From assembly GCA_017416915.1 (NCBI GenBank), contig JAFQAN010000005.1, positions 1 through 64,000 on the forward strand: a DNA stretch of 64,000 nt. The letters are read 5' to 3'. Positions 9,069-18,133 of the stretch are shown here, in pieces. How positions within the stretch are numbered: position 1 is the first letter of the stretch; every line of letters starts with the position of its first letter. Both the position numbers and the translations under genes were made by a program. Source of the DNA: Alistipes sp. GTDB lineage: Bacteria > Bacteroidota > Bacteroidia > Bacteroidales > Rikenellaceae. The notes below the pieces were generated by a model. It did no database searches. It was not told where the DNA came from and saw only the letters and a list, made by a program, of their open reading frames with translations.

Positions 9069-10511
9069 ATGTTGTCAGATTATAACATATCGTCGGGACG
9101 TAGTGGCGAGGGGTCGCTCTTTGGGCGTTTGGACCTCGTGGCGCTGTGTCTCTATGCAGCACTCGTGGTGGTGGGAGTTATCAGCATCACCTCGGCGTCG
9201 TATGACCCCGAAAATGGGGGTATCTTCTCGCCGACGCACAACTACGTAAAGCAGATTATATGGGTTGGCATATCGTGGGTTATCGGTATTGTGGTGCTGC
9301 TGCTCGACCGCCGCTACTTCCATATGTTTGCCGTGCCAGCCTATGTCGCGGGTATAGGGCTACTTATCGCCGTACTGCTCTTTGGACGTGAGGTCAATGG
9401 CGCAAAGGCGTGGTTTGAGTTTGGAGGCATACGTATTCAGCCTGTGGAGTTTGCTAAGATTGCCACGGCGTTGATGATGGCGCGTGTGATGAGTAGCTAC
9501 TCGTTCAACATACGCCGTCTTAGCGACCTTATGAAGGTGGCGGGTGTGATACTGCTGCCATTAGGCATCATCATCCTGCAAAACGATACTGGCTCGGGTC
9601 TGGTGCTGTGTTCGTTCCTGTTTGTACTCTACCGCGAGGGTCTTACAAAGTACCTCTATTTCCCAGTGTTGTTTACAGTGTTTCTGTTCATCGTCTCGTT
9701 CATCTTCGAGCCAGTCGCCATTTTTAGCTTTCTGCTGGTTGCCTTTACGCTGTATAGCGCCTTGAAGACATACGCCTTTTGGGCGCATCTGCGCTTTGTG
9801 GCAGCTGTGGTGTTGGTGTCGTTGCTACTCTGCATCTTTACGTCGCTCAGCGGCTATGCCTCGTTGATGATTACGTGCAGCGTGGCGGCGGTGGCTTTGG
9901 GCTTCGCTGCCATCAAGACCCGCACGATGCAGCTGCTATGGCCAATCATAATGTTTGTATATGCGATGATATTCGTGCCTACGTGCGATACTATATTCGA
10001 GAATTTGGAGCCACACCAGCAAAACCGCATATTGACATTTGTAGGTATGAAGAGCGACCCGCAGGGTATCGACTACAACGTCAATCAGTCGCAGATTGCC
10101 ATCGGCTCGGGCGGCTTCTGGGGCAAGGGTTTTATGGAGGGTACGCAGATTAAGTATGACTACGTCCCCGAAAAGCATACCGACTTTATCTTCTGCACCG
10201 TGGGCGAGGAGTGGGGTTTTGTAGGCACTACGTTTGTGCTGATGCTTTATATGGCACTCATACTCAGACTTATGCGTATGGGCGAACGCATCAAAGAACC
10301 CTTTGGCAGAGTCTATTGTTACTGCGTGGCGGCGATACTGCTGTTCCACGTATGGGTGAATGTGGGTATGACCATCGGTCTGATGCCTGTGATGGGTATC
10401 CCGCTGCCGCTGATGAGCTACGGCGGCTCGTCGTTAGTGGCATTCACAATACTGATACTTATCGCCATACGCCTCGATGCCTCGACCGAGGATGAGGAGC
10501 GATATGCCTAA
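9069..10511 (+). CDS. rodA: Peptidoglycan glycosyltransferase RodA (SEDS family)
   Basis: SEDS-family polymerase that builds glycan strands from lipid II together with PBP2. The 480 residues form about ten to twelve membrane helices. Recognisable SEDS motifs are GREVNGAKAWFEFGG, IQPVEFAKIA, QNDTGSGLVL, FIFCTVGEEWGF and GIPLPLMSYGGSS near the C-terminus. The protein is longer than many RodA homologues because of an extra hydrophobic section in the middle (about residues 190-300), which is common in this phylum. Last gene of the mre block before surE. Confidence 0.95.
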   Translation: MLSDYNISSGRSGEGSLFGRLDLVALCLYAALVVVGVISITSASYDPENGGIFSPTHNYVKQIIWVGISWVIGIVVLLLDRRYFHMFAVPAYVAGIGLLIAVLLFGREVNGAKAWFEFGGIRIQPVEFAKIATALMMARVMSSYSFNIRRLSDLMKVAGVILLPLGIIILQNDTGSGLVLCSFLFVLYREGLTKYLYFPVLFTVFLFIVSFIFEPVAIFSFLLVAFTLYSALKTYAFWAHLRFVAAVVLVSLLLCIFTSLSGYASLMITCSVAAVALGFAAIKTRTMQLLWPIIMFVYAMIFVPTCDTIFENLEPHQQNRILTFVGMKSDPQGIDYNVNQSQIAIGSGGFWGKGFMEGTQIKYDYVPEKHTDFIFCTVGEEWGFVGTTFVLMLYMALILRLMRMGERIKEPFGRVYCYCVAAILLFHVWVNVGMTIGLMPVMGIPLPLMSYGGSSLVAFTILILIAIRLDASTEDEERYA

Positions 10512-10535
10512 TACCTTATATATATTATAGCGATT

Positions 10536-11315
10536 ATGAGTAACGAACGCCTTATATTTCTTACCAACGACGACAGCTACCTCTCGAAGGGTTTTCGCCA
10601 CGCTGTGGCTCTCGCCTCGGAGTTTGGTAGAGTAATTGCCATCGCTCCTGACCGTGTGCAGAGCGGTATGAGTCAGGCAATAACCATACACTCTCCACTG
10701 TTTTTGCGACAGGTGGAGTGTAACGAGCGGGTTGAGATTTACGCCTTCTCGGGTACGCCTGTGGATTGTGCAAAGATTGCCTTCGACCACTTCTTCGCTG
10801 AGCGCAAGGTGGATTTGGTGCTGTCGGGCATCAACCACGGCTCTAATGCTGCGGTAAATGTGATGTACTCGGGAACTATGGGCGCCGCTATCGAGGGTAG
10901 CTTCTACGGTGTGCCGTCGATAGGCTTATCACTCGACGACCACGATGCCGATGCCGACTTTGCGGGGGCTGTGGAGTATGGACGCAAGATTATTGCTCAG
11001 CTATTAGATGCCGCAGAGAGGCTGCCTCGTCCGTTGTGCCTCAATGTTAATGTTCCGCGCTGTGCCGCTGCCGATATTAGGGGCATACGCCTCTCGCGAC
11101 AGACACGTGGCTTCTGGCGTGAGGACTTCTATGCACGTCAGGACCCGCACGGCCGCGACTACTTTTGGCTTACGGGTGCCTTCTGCAATGCAGAGCCAGA
11201 GGCGGAGGATACCGACGAGTGGGCATTGGCAAATAACTATGTGGCGGTAGTCCCCGTGCAGGTCGATATGACCGACTATAAGATGTTGTCGAGCCTCGAT
11301 GGCGTGATAAAGTAG
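10536..11315 (+). CDS. surE: 5'-nucleotidase SurE
   Basis: Metal-dependent nucleotidase (exopolyphosphatase-like) that dephosphorylates nucleoside monophosphates. The N-terminal metal site is clear: LTNDDSYLSKGF, followed by the family motifs APDRVQSGMSQAIT, SGTPVDCAKIA and VLSGINHGSNAA...YSGTMGAAIEG. Length 259 is standard. It sits 24 bases behind rodA and 11 bases ahead of a histidine kinase, so it probably belongs to the same long transcript. Confidence 0.94.
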   Translation: MSNERLIFLTNDDSYLSKGFRHAVALASEFGRVIAIAPDRVQSGMSQAITIHSPLFLRQVECNERVEIYAFSGTPVDCAKIAFDHFFAERKVDLVLSGINHGSNAAVNVMYSGTMGAAIEGSFYGVPSIGLSLDDHDADADFAGAVEYGRKIIAQLLDAAERLPRPLCLNVNVPRCAAADIRGIRLSRQTRGFWREDFYARQDPHGRDYFWLTGAFCNAEPEAEDTDEWALANNYVAVVPVQVDMTDYKMLSSLDGVIK

Positions 11316-11326
11316 ATGTAGAGGGT

Positions 11327-12307
11327 ATGTCGGGTGTTGAGATATTGATGATTGTGGCAATAGCGATGCAGACGGTAGCCGCTATCGTTGCGCTGTTGTT
11401 AGTAAACCAGACCAAGTACCGCGCGCTGTGGATATGCTGCATCATCGGTCTTATGATGCTGACGTTGGAGCGTATCTTCCAGCTGATGATTTTCGACGGC
11501 TACTATATCTCCAACCTTGCTCTTGCGTGGGTGGGTATCATCGTGTCGCTGAGCTTCTCGATAGGCGTTGTCTGCGCCCGTTTTTTGGTGCATCACGTCG
11601 AGCGTATGGCACTCGAACAGCGTCTGTTGGAGAACCGCCTGATGACCGCTGTGCTGCGTACCGAGGAGCGCTCACGTGCCAGCTTTTCGCGTGAGCTGCA
11701 CGACGGCTTAGGACCGCTACTATCGTCGGCAAAGATGTCTTTATCGGCGCTGTCGCGTAGCGACCTTAATGAGCGCGACCGTCGTACGCTGCAAAACACC
11801 TCTGCCGTCATCGACGAGGCGATACGCTCGTTGCGCGAAATATCGAATAACCTATCGCCGCACGTGCTAAACAGCTTTGGTTTAGTACGCGGCATCAAGC
11901 ACTTTGTGGATAGGGTGGCGTCGGTGCGCTCCGTGGCGATAGACTTCCGCACGACGTTGCGTGGCGAGCGCTTCGACTCTAATATAGAGGTTATTCTCTA
12001 CCGTGTGGTGTGCGAGCTTATAAACAACTCGTTGAAGCACGCCCAATGCTCGAAGATAACCATCGAGCTTACGATGAAGGCGGATAGACTGCTTCTGTCG
12101 TATTGCGACAACGGTCGTGGCTTCTCGCCCCGCGATATGGAGGGGTGCGGGATGGGACTCTCTAATATAAATTCAAGAATATCGTCGCTAAGCGGCACAT
12201 TTAGCATTGATAGTCGCCCAGGAGAGGGTATGCGCGCTACCGCGTCGGTGGCAATAGATAGTGCAATATCACACCTCTCGGGTGCAGACTTCGAGCGACT
12301 TAAATAG
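11327..12307 (+). CDS. Membrane sensor histidine kinase (DesK/NarX type)
   Basis: Autophosphorylates on His and passes phosphate to the adjacent response regulator. Three hydrophobic segments occupy roughly residues 1-85 with almost no extracytoplasmic sensor domain, so the stimulus is probably sensed in or at the membrane. The HisKA_3 box is SFSRELHDGLGPLLSSAKMS and the HATPase domain shows the N box (ELINNSLKHA) and G boxes (CDNGRGF, GMGLSNI). It is linked by 9 bases to a NarL-type regulator and lies downstream of elongation genes, so a wall- or envelope-related signal is plausible but not shown. Confidence 0.9.
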   Translation: MSGVEILMIVAIAMQTVAAIVALLLVNQTKYRALWICCIIGLMMLTLERIFQLMIFDGYYISNLALAWVGIIVSLSFSIGVVCARFLVHHVERMALEQRLLENRLMTAVLRTEERSRASFSRELHDGLGPLLSSAKMSLSALSRSDLNERDRRTLQNTSAVIDEAIRSLREISNNLSPHVLNSFGLVRGIKHFVDRVASVRSVAIDFRTTLRGERFDSNIEVILYRVVCELINNSLKHAQCSKITIELTMKADRLLLSYCDNGRGFSPRDMEGCGMGLSNINSRISSLSGTFSIDSRPGEGMRATASVAIDSAISHLSGADFERLK

Positions 12308-12316
12308 ATAAGTAAG

Positions 12317-12970
12317 ATGACTGAAAAGGTAAAAATAGCCCTTGTAGATGACCATACGCTCTTTCGTACGGGTCTTGCGGGACTGCTATCGCAGCACGAT
12401 GGCTACGATGTAGTATCGGATGTGGGTAGCGGAGAGGAGTTCTTGGCGCTACTCCCCGATTTGGATGTCGATGTAGTCTTTATGGATATATCAATGCCAG
12501 GTATTGATGGTGGAGAGACTACGCGACGCGCCCTTGTCGAGCGTCCCGACTTGCGTATCATCACGCTGTCGATGTATGGCGACGACCAGTACTATACTCG
12601 TATGGTCGAGTGTGGCGCTTCGGGCTTTCTGCTTAAAGACTCCGACATCGACGAGGTGTATGCCGCCGTGGATAGCGTTGTTGCGGGCGATAGCTATTTC
12701 AGTCCGCAGCTCTTAGGCTCGCTTACACGCAATATGAGCCGTCAGCCGCTGCTCAACGTGAGCGACGAGGATGCCCTCTCGGAGCGCGAGATTGAGATTT
12801 TGGTTGAGGTGTGTCGTGGTCTGTCGAATCAGGAGATTGCCGATAAGCTCTTCATCTCGAAGCGTACGGTGGATAAGCACCGTGCCAATATCCTCGAAAA
12901 GACGGGGTGTAAGAATACCGCAAACTTGGTAGTGTTTGCGATTAAAAATCACTTAGTTGAGCTATTTTAA
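12317..12970 (+). CDS. NarL/FixJ-family response regulator
   Basis: A receiver domain (acidic pair in LVDDHT, phospho-acceptor Asp in DVVFMDISMPG, conserved Thr/Ser in ITLSMY and Lys in LLKDS) is joined to a LuxR-type helix-turn-helix (LSEREIEILVEVCRGLSNQE, IADKLFISKRTVDKHRANI). 217 residues, normal. It pairs with the kinase just upstream. The 3' end overlaps the convergent radical SAM gene by nine bases (12962-12970). Confidence 0.94.
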   Translation: MTEKVKIALVDDHTLFRTGLAGLLSQHDGYDVVSDVGSGEEFLALLPDLDVDVVFMDISMPGIDGGETTRRALVERPDLRIITLSMYGDDQYYTRMVECGASGFLLKDSDIDEVYAAVDSVVAGDSYFSPQLLGSLTRNMSRQPLLNVSDEDALSEREIEILVEVCRGLSNQEIADKLFISKRTVDKHRANILEKTGCKNTANLVVFAIKNHLVELF

Positions 12971-14038
12971 CATTCGATAGTGGCAGTACATCAGCTGTCC
13001 GTCGTTGTCGCGCAGATGCATACCTCCGCCGCGACAGAACTCCCATACCTTGCAGTCGGCGCACTCATTTGTGCGCGTCCATTCACGGTTGCGGAACTTT
13101 ACGAAACGGTTTTGCCACACATCCCAGAATTTGTCGCGGTAGATGTTGCCCTGTGTGTAGTTGCTGCGTACGCTGGTGCATCCCGATATGTCGCCATTGA
13201 CACGTATCGAGGCAACGGACACGCCTGCGGTACACATATAGAAGTGGTCGCGCACCTCCGTCTCATATCCTCCCAAGAAGCCCTCGCAGGCGTAGCTTAG
13301 GTCGATGCGTTGCTCCTTGCGTGTCTTGCGTACAAACTCCATAAGGCGACGGAACTGCTCCTCGTTGAGGTGTAGTGAGTCATCCTTTGAGGCGCGACCC
13401 GCAGGAAATATCGAGAAGATGCGCCAATGACGGATGCCCTCCTTAATAAGAAACTCCTTGAACTTATCGAGACGTTCGAGCATCGCGGGTGTTACGCACG
13501 TTATGGCGTCGTAGGCGAGCCTATCTATCTGTGCTATCTCGCGCAGAGCGGCTAATGCGCGTGTGAAGCTCTGAGGGTTGCGGCGTATGTAGTTGTGTTC
13601 CTCCTCGAAGCCGTCGAAGCTCACCGACACGGAGCTGAGTCCTGCGGCAAGCAGCGAGTATAGGCGTTCGCGCGTAAGAGCCATACCGTTTGTAACCATT
13701 CCCCACTTGTAGCCACGTTTGGTAACCTCGCGTCCCGCCTCCTCCAAGTCGCGACGCACAAGCACCTCGCCACCCGAGAAGATTATGAGTACGCGCGCGG
13801 GATCGACGTGCGGAGTAACCTCCTCGTCGAGTACCTTCAAGAAGTCGGCAAGGGGCATATCCTGCTCCTCGACATCTACGCGGCAGTCGCTACCACAGTG
13901 GCGACACGCCAAATTACAACGAAGCGTACACTCCCAAAAGAGTGTACGCAGTTCGTGTTGTTCGACCGCCTTGTCGTAGAGACCCTTGAAGAGTTTAAGA
14001 CCAAGGCGTTTACGTAGTCCTAAATGTTTACCTTTCAC
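12962..14038 (-). CDS. Radical SAM/SPASM enzyme of an rSAM/lipoprotein pair
   Basis: Radical SAM core with CxxxCxxC written as CTLRCNLACRHCGSD region (CNLACRHC, near residues 41-48), a GGE-type motif (FSGGEVLVRRD), and a C-terminal SPASM-like cysteine set (CTAGVSVASIRVNGDISGC, CADCKVWEFCRGG, final C in MYCHY), which binds auxiliary Fe-S clusters. Such enzymes often modify peptides. It is directly downstream of a tiny lipoprotein gene, matching what I recall as the rSAM/lipoprotein system families of Bacteroidota (TIGR04133/TIGR04134). That the lipoprotein is the substrate is inference. Confidence 0.85.
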   Translation of the reverse strand: MKGKHLGLRKRLGLKLFKGLYDKAVEQHELRTLFWECTLRCNLACRHCGSDCRVDVEEQDMPLADFLKVLDEEVTPHVDPARVLIIFSGGEVLVRRDLEEAGREVTKRGYKWGMVTNGMALTRERLYSLLAAGLSSVSVSFDGFEEEHNYIRRNPQSFTRALAALREIAQIDRLAYDAITCVTPAMLERLDKFKEFLIKEGIRHWRIFSIFPAGRASKDDSLHLNEEQFRRLMEFVRKTRKEQRIDLSYACEGFLGGYETEVRDHFYMCTAGVSVASIRVNGDISGCTSVRSNYTQGNIYRDKFWDVWQNRFVKFRNREWTRTNECADCKVWEFCRGGGMHLRDNDGQLMYCHYRMLK

Positions 14039-14084
14039 GGCGATACAAGTTTTATACGAAGCACAATGGAGTAAACCGCGCAGC

Positions 14085-14363
14085 TTACTTTTCGCTCTGC
14101 TTGTCCGCCTCCTGCTTCATACGCTCCTCCTCGGCGCGAATCTTCTCCAAGCGCTCCTTCGCCTCATCTTCGGTCATAATCGAGCCCATAGAGCCATCGG
14201 GTGCGGGTACGCCGTACATAAGCATAATGCGTGTATCGATGGTGTCTGCCTCAATCTTCTGAGGCTCGCTATCCTGCGTCTTCTTGGCAGCCTTCTTCGT
14301 AGCGCAGCACGCTGTCGAGAAGCCCAAGAGTGCCAAAAGTCCAATCTTTAACTTTGCGTTCAT
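14085..14363 (-). CDS. Small lipoprotein partnered with the radical SAM enzyme
   Basis: 92 residues: signal peptide with lipobox (LLALLGFSTACC), a Lys/Thr-rich linker, a conserved-looking block RIMLMYGVPAPDGSMGS, and a charged helical tail rich in Glu and Lys. Preceded by a TATATTTG promoter and followed 46 bases later by the radical SAM gene. The YGVP-type block is the probable recognition or modification site if the enzyme acts on it; this is inference from gene pairing. Confidence 0.75.
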   Translation of the reverse strand: MNAKLKIGLLALLGFSTACCATKKAAKKTQDSEPQKIEADTIDTRIMLMYGVPAPDGSMGSIMTEDEAKERLEKIRAEEERMKQEADKQSEK

Positions 14364-14399
14364 AGCCTAAATCTTGTTTAGTTAAAGTAATATACTTCA

Positions 14400-14407
14400 C
14401 AAATATA
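14400..14407 (-). promoter_or_regulatory. -7 promoter box for the lipoprotein/rSAM pair
   Basis: The minus strand reads TATATTTG, 37 bases upstream of the lipoprotein start codon. Confidence 0.7.
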
Positions 14408-14483
14408 GCGCTATTTTTCTAAAAAAACAAATCGAAGATGAAAAAAGAGTTGCAAGATGCTTGCATCCGTGGCGAAAATATAG

Positions 14484-14491
14484 TAACTTTG
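14484..14491 (+). promoter_or_regulatory. -7 promoter box for the cold-shock gene
   Basis: TAACTTTG, 23 bases before the ATG at 14514, matching TAnnTTTG; divergent from the promoter at 14400-14407. Confidence 0.7.
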
Positions 14492-14513
14492 ACTTCACAA
14501 ACTCCTAAATCGT

Positions 14514-14717
14514 ATGAAAGGCAGGGTAAAGTGGTTTGATACCAAGCGTGGCTACGGCTTCATCACGGGCAGTGATGGGGTAGATGTATATGTCCACTAC
14601 ACGGCAATCCTTAGCGATGGCTTCAAGAATTTGAAGCACAACTGGAACGTAGAGTTCGAGACGGCAACCACTGACGACGGACGTGTCGAGGCGCGCAATG
14701 TCGTGGTGGCGAGATAG
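14514..14717 (+). CDS. Cold-shock domain protein
   Basis: 67-residue single CSD OB-fold that binds single-stranded nucleic acid. RNP1 is RGYGFIT and RNP2 is VDVYVHY, where most homologues have DVFVH; aromatic residues at the binding face (KWFDTKRGYGFI) are kept. It is monocistronic, with its own promoter and a strong downstream hairpin at 14775-14806. Confidence 0.93.
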   Translation: MKGRVKWFDTKRGYGFITGSDGVDVYVHYTAILSDGFKNLKHNWNVEFETATTDDGRVEARNVVVAR

Positions 14718-14774
14718 TGGCAGTAGGGACGACAGTAGGGACAGAAACGACTTTCGGTAAGATACATATATAAT

Positions 14775-14806
14775 AATGGGATGGCTAAAAAATCAGCCAT
14801 CCCATT
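14775..14806. terminator. Bidirectional terminator between csp and the YeiH-type gene
   Basis: AATGGGATGGCT pairs with AGCCATCCCATT (12 bp, loop AAAAAATC), placed between convergent genes. T-rich sequence flanks it on both strands only weakly. Confidence 0.75.
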
Positions 14807-14833
14807 ATGTTTAGCAGGGGATAAAACCCTGTT

Positions 14834-16306
14834 TTATTTAGCCTCTTCGGGAGTCTGCTCTGCGGTCTCCTGATTAGCAACCTTCTCGTAGGCAACCTCC
14901 GTAGCGTCGGTCTCGCCACTTACGGGCTCCGAGGGAATAACCTGTGCCTCGGTAGCCTCGGTAGCCTCAGCCGCCTCGGCAGCCTCTATGTTAGCCTCCA
15001 CCTGTGCAGCCTCCTTAGTGGCAGTACCCTCTAACGATGGCTTAACGACGCCGAACATCAGCCAGGCGACGAAGAAGGTGATGATGATGTTGAAGGTCTG
15101 TGCGCCAAGGAAGGCGTAGAGCGCATTACGGTTCTCCTTAGATATAATATCCTTCAAGCGGGTATCCATACCGATACATACGAACGACAACGAGAAGAAG
15201 AATGTCGAGAAGTTCTTAGCCATCGAGGTCTCGATAATCTTACCCTTAGCGTCTGCGGTAAGCATATCCTGCGACTGCAAAATGCTGAAAATGGCAGATG
15301 CGATAACGAAGCCGAGGATGAACTTCGGGAACTTCTCCCATACGATGCCCATTGAGGGTCGTCCCGTCTTGCCGTCGCCACGTGCCGAGAGGTATAGGGC
15401 GATGAAGAATGCAACAACGCCGATAAGCACGTTCTGCGTAGCCTTAACAATGATAGCGGTCTTCTGCGCCACCTCGCCAGCCATCTCCGACGAAGCACCT
15501 ACGCCCGATGTGGTATCGATAGTGCCACCAATCCAAGCACCCGTAATCTCGTTCTGAATAGCGATATTATCCGTTACCAGAGGCACAATCTTAGCTGCCA
15601 ACCACGGCATAAGGTAGATCATCGGAACGACGATGATAAGCACCAGCGAGATGATATACGATAGCTGCTTACGGTCGGTGCCTGCCACACCTGCGGCAGT
15701 GATACAAGCCGAAACACCGCATATCGAGCAGCCGCTTGCGAGGGTCATCGCCGTAGCGCGCTCAACCTTGAACTTGCGGGCAAGCAGGTAGGCGAAGAAC
15801 CATACCACACATACCACGATGCACGCCTGCAATAGACCCGCAGCACCCGACTTCATAACGTCGCTGAACAGCACCGTAGCACCCAAGCAAACGACACCGA
15901 TTTTGATGAAGAACTCGCCCTGAATAGCGGGTTTCAGCCACTCGGGGATGCTGAATACATTGCGGATGATAAGACCGAAAATCACCGAGAAGAACACGGC
16001 CTCAAAGCCGTAGTACTTAACAGCGTCAATCTTAGCTATCCACTGCGCCAAGAGTGCTATGGCAAAGACCGCGATAAACGAGCGTACAATGCCCTTCATA
16101 GGGCGTTTGAGTAGCAGGTTGCCGATGCATAATAGCACGAATGCCAGCACGAAGAATACGGCGATGTCAATCCACGCCTGTTGTGTGGTTAGGTCGGCAG
16201 CTACCTTGAAACCATTGTTAGGAAGAAACGATGCGAGGGCTGCAATGATGAGTAGCGGAATACTTAGAAACGTAACTACCCAATCTTCTGTGAGAAACTT
16301 TTTCAT
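14834..16306 (-). CDS. YeiH/UPF0324-family membrane transporter with acidic C-terminal tail
   Basis: Polytopic protein of the putative sulfate exporter family, with ten or more membrane helices. Family-like motifs include EFFIKIGVVCLGATVLF, LASGCSICGVSACITA and GTIDTTSGVGASSEM. Unusual for the family is a tail of about 75 residues after the last helix, rich in Ala, Glu and Thr (AAEAAEATEATEA) with no hydrophobic segment. Substrate is not established by sequence. It is followed on the same strand's upstream side by a porin gene 30 bases away, so the two are probably one transcription unit read porin first. Confidence 0.85.
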   Translation of the reverse strand: MKKFLTEDWVVTFLSIPLLIIAALASFLPNNGFKVAADLTTQQAWIDIAVFFVLAFVLLCIGNLLLKRPMKGIVRSFIAVFAIALLAQWIAKIDAVKYYGFEAVFFSVIFGLIIRNVFSIPEWLKPAIQGEFFIKIGVVCLGATVLFSDVMKSGAAGLLQACIVVCVVWFFAYLLARKFKVERATAMTLASGCSICGVSACITAAGVAGTDRKQLSYIISLVLIIVVPMIYLMPWLAAKIVPLVTDNIAIQNEITGAWIGGTIDTTSGVGASSEMAGEVAQKTAIIVKATQNVLIGVVAFFIALYLSARGDGKTGRPSMGIVWEKFPKFILGFVIASAIFSILQSQDMLTADAKGKIIETSMAKNFSTFFFSLSFVCIGMDTRLKDIISKENRNALYAFLGAQTFNIIITFFVAWLMFGVVKPSLEGTATKEAAQVEANIEAAEAAEATEATEAQVIPSEPVSGETDATEVAYEKVANQETAEQTPEEAK

Positions 16307-16335
16307 ATTATAGGTTTTTAGTTATCTCTGAACGA

Positions 16336-17421
16336 TTAGAAAATTGCCGATACCATCAGATTTACGCAGTTTGCGTTATGCTCCTTCATATCCTTATACA
16401 TCGTGTATGAGTAGTTGAGCTGCAAGCGCAAATACTTGAATGGCTTATATACAGCACCTACCGTGAAGCGGTCGCGGTTGGGGTTAGCGATAAAGTCGTC
16501 GTTGAGCCACTCGTAACGAGCCACTACCGACCACGGCTTCTGGAAGTGGTAGCCGCCCAACACGTAGAAGGCGTCCACCTTGTTCTCTCCAAACTTAGCC
16601 ACGGCGTACTCGGCACGTGCTGTGATGTGCGAGTCGTCGTAGATAGCGCCTACCGACCAACGAGGACTCTTCATATAGTTGCTATCGCCAAACTTCGTCT
16701 CGCCATACATATACGAACCCGAAATAGAGAGGTGCTTGATAGGCTTGATGATGATACGACCGATGACATCCTTCGACTTGTTGTTGTCCTTGGTGTTTAT
16801 GCCCGAGCCGTTGAATACGCCGATGTTGTAGTTGATGATGCTGTAACCGTCCTTATGCACGAAACCGCCAATAAGCTGTGCGCCAAGGTCGCGACCCGTC
16901 GCCGATATGCCGTCGTAGGCCTTGTCGTTGCGTGTAAGGTAGGTTGTCAGGTACGAGTACTCGATAAGCTCGAACTTGGTAGGACCATATAGCTCGTTCT
17001 CCAACGAGAAGGGCAACTTAAATTGACCCAACTGCAAACCCACCTCTTTGAGAGGACGGAAGCGCACGTACAAATCGCACACCTTTGGTGTGCCGTTGAA
17101 ATCGACCTGCAAGCGATAGTCGAGCTTATCCTCCCAGATATCGCCCGAGATGCTTACACGGGCGCGGCGCAGGTAAAACGTCGCCTTGTCGCTGCCCTGC
17201 AACGAATCATCGTCCCACGAGAAACCACCCTGAATATATCCCGAGAGTTTGAGATGCTTATCGAAGAACGATTTAACGGCATTTTTCTTCTGCTCCTTTT
17301 CGAGTTCCGCAACGCGCTCTTGAAGTGCTGCTACGTCGCTATTCGATGAAGGCTCCTCGGCATTTGCTCCAAACGAGATTACCAGAGCCGTAGCAGCCAA
17401 TAGTAGATGTTTAATATTCAT
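16336..17421 (-). CDS. OprP/OprO-type outer-membrane porin
   Basis: Signal peptide (MNIKHLLLAATALVISFGANA), a short coiled-coil segment (DVAALQERVAELEKEQKKN) as in trimeric porins, then a beta-barrel of alternating amphipathic strands, ending in an aromatic residue (LMVSAIF) typical for barrel insertion. Motifs such as YIQGGFSWDDD, FYLRRARVSISG and LQLGQFKLPFS match the phosphate-selective porin O/P family, though anion selectivity cannot be read here. 361 residues. Co-directional with and just upstream of the YeiH-type transporter, suggesting a shared small-anion uptake or efflux role. Confidence 0.85.
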   Translation of the reverse strand: MNIKHLLLAATALVISFGANAEEPSSNSDVAALQERVAELEKEQKKNAVKSFFDKHLKLSGYIQGGFSWDDDSLQGSDKATFYLRRARVSISGDIWEDKLDYRLQVDFNGTPKVCDLYVRFRPLKEVGLQLGQFKLPFSLENELYGPTKFELIEYSYLTTYLTRNDKAYDGISATGRDLGAQLIGGFVHKDGYSIINYNIGVFNGSGINTKDNNKSKDVIGRIIIKPIKHLSISGSYMYGETKFGDSNYMKSPRWSVGAIYDDSHITARAEYAVAKFGENKVDAFYVLGGYHFQKPWSVVARYEWLNDDFIANPNRDRFTVGAVYKPFKYLRLQLNYSYTMYKDMKEHNANCVNLMVSAIF

Positions 17422-17446
17422 ACTTTCTTCATTTAGTTACACTGTG

Positions 17447-17454
17447 CAAAAGTA
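17447..17454 (-). promoter_or_regulatory. -7 promoter box for the porin/YeiH unit
   Basis: The minus strand reads TACTTTTG, 26 bases before the porin ATG. Confidence 0.7.
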
Positions 17455-17554
17455 CGAATATATTTCCGCCCGCTCGGTAGTATAAATACCTATATTTAGA
17501 GAGATTGTTGCGATTGCGAGGGTAAAAAGAGGCAAAAATTGTGATATATTGCCG

Positions 17555-18043
17555 CTAAAAATCTATGTCAAGTTGTTCGCAATGGTATATGTTTACGATG
17601 TGCGCAGCGCCGCGTCGCGCCCGCTGAACGGTATATTGTGTGCCGCTTCGGCGTCCGTTCCACCACGCCACCACCACATCGGCATCCTCGACGAGAAGGT
17701 CGTTGCGCAGACGATAGACACCCTCGAAATACTCCTCAGCGGCGTAGCGTACGCTATCCGCCAGACTCACAATGCGTTCGTAGCGACTTTGGTCGCATAG
17801 CCCCATACGCTCCTTAAACGTTGGGAAGGGTACTATCGCCTCCAAGCGTATATCTTCAAATCGCTCTTTGAGGGCGATGACAGCCTCCGCCGCCGAGAGG
17901 TCGAAGCCCTCTGCCATACCCGAGCGAAAGCAACGAATCCCCTGCCCGTAGAGCCTCTCGATTACTCGCCTAAGTGCTTGGTCGGCAGAGTGGTCGTAGG
18001 TGCGGTGTCCTGTAAAGGCTGCTATGGTGTAGTGTGCTATCAT
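17555..18043 (-). CDS. SLOG-family protein (DUF1273/YpsA-like)
   Basis: Starting at ATG 18043 the protein reads MIAHYTIAAFTGHRTYDH, the standard N-terminus of this Rossmann-like nucleotide-binding family; a longer frame to 18118 adds 25 residues unlike it. Further motifs are RSGMAEGFDLSAAE and DADVVVAWWNGRRSGTQYTV. About 162 residues. Members are thought to bind nucleotide-derived ligands; the cellular role is unclear. Convergent or divergent neighbours give no clue. Confidence 0.8.
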   Translation of the reverse strand: MIAHYTIAAFTGHRTYDHSADQALRRVIERLYGQGIRCFRSGMAEGFDLSAAEAVIALKERFEDIRLEAIVPFPTFKERMGLCDQSRYERIVSLADSVRYAAEEYFEGVYRLRNDLLVEDADVVVAWWNGRRSGTQYTVQRARRGAAHIVNIYHCEQLDIDF

Positions 18044-18133
18044 CGATGCAAAGATATAAAAATTTGTTGTGCCAAGCACCTTTGGCGTGGGTTTTGTCTC
18101 TGTCGGGGTGTATAACATCTTAAATTTACGGTT

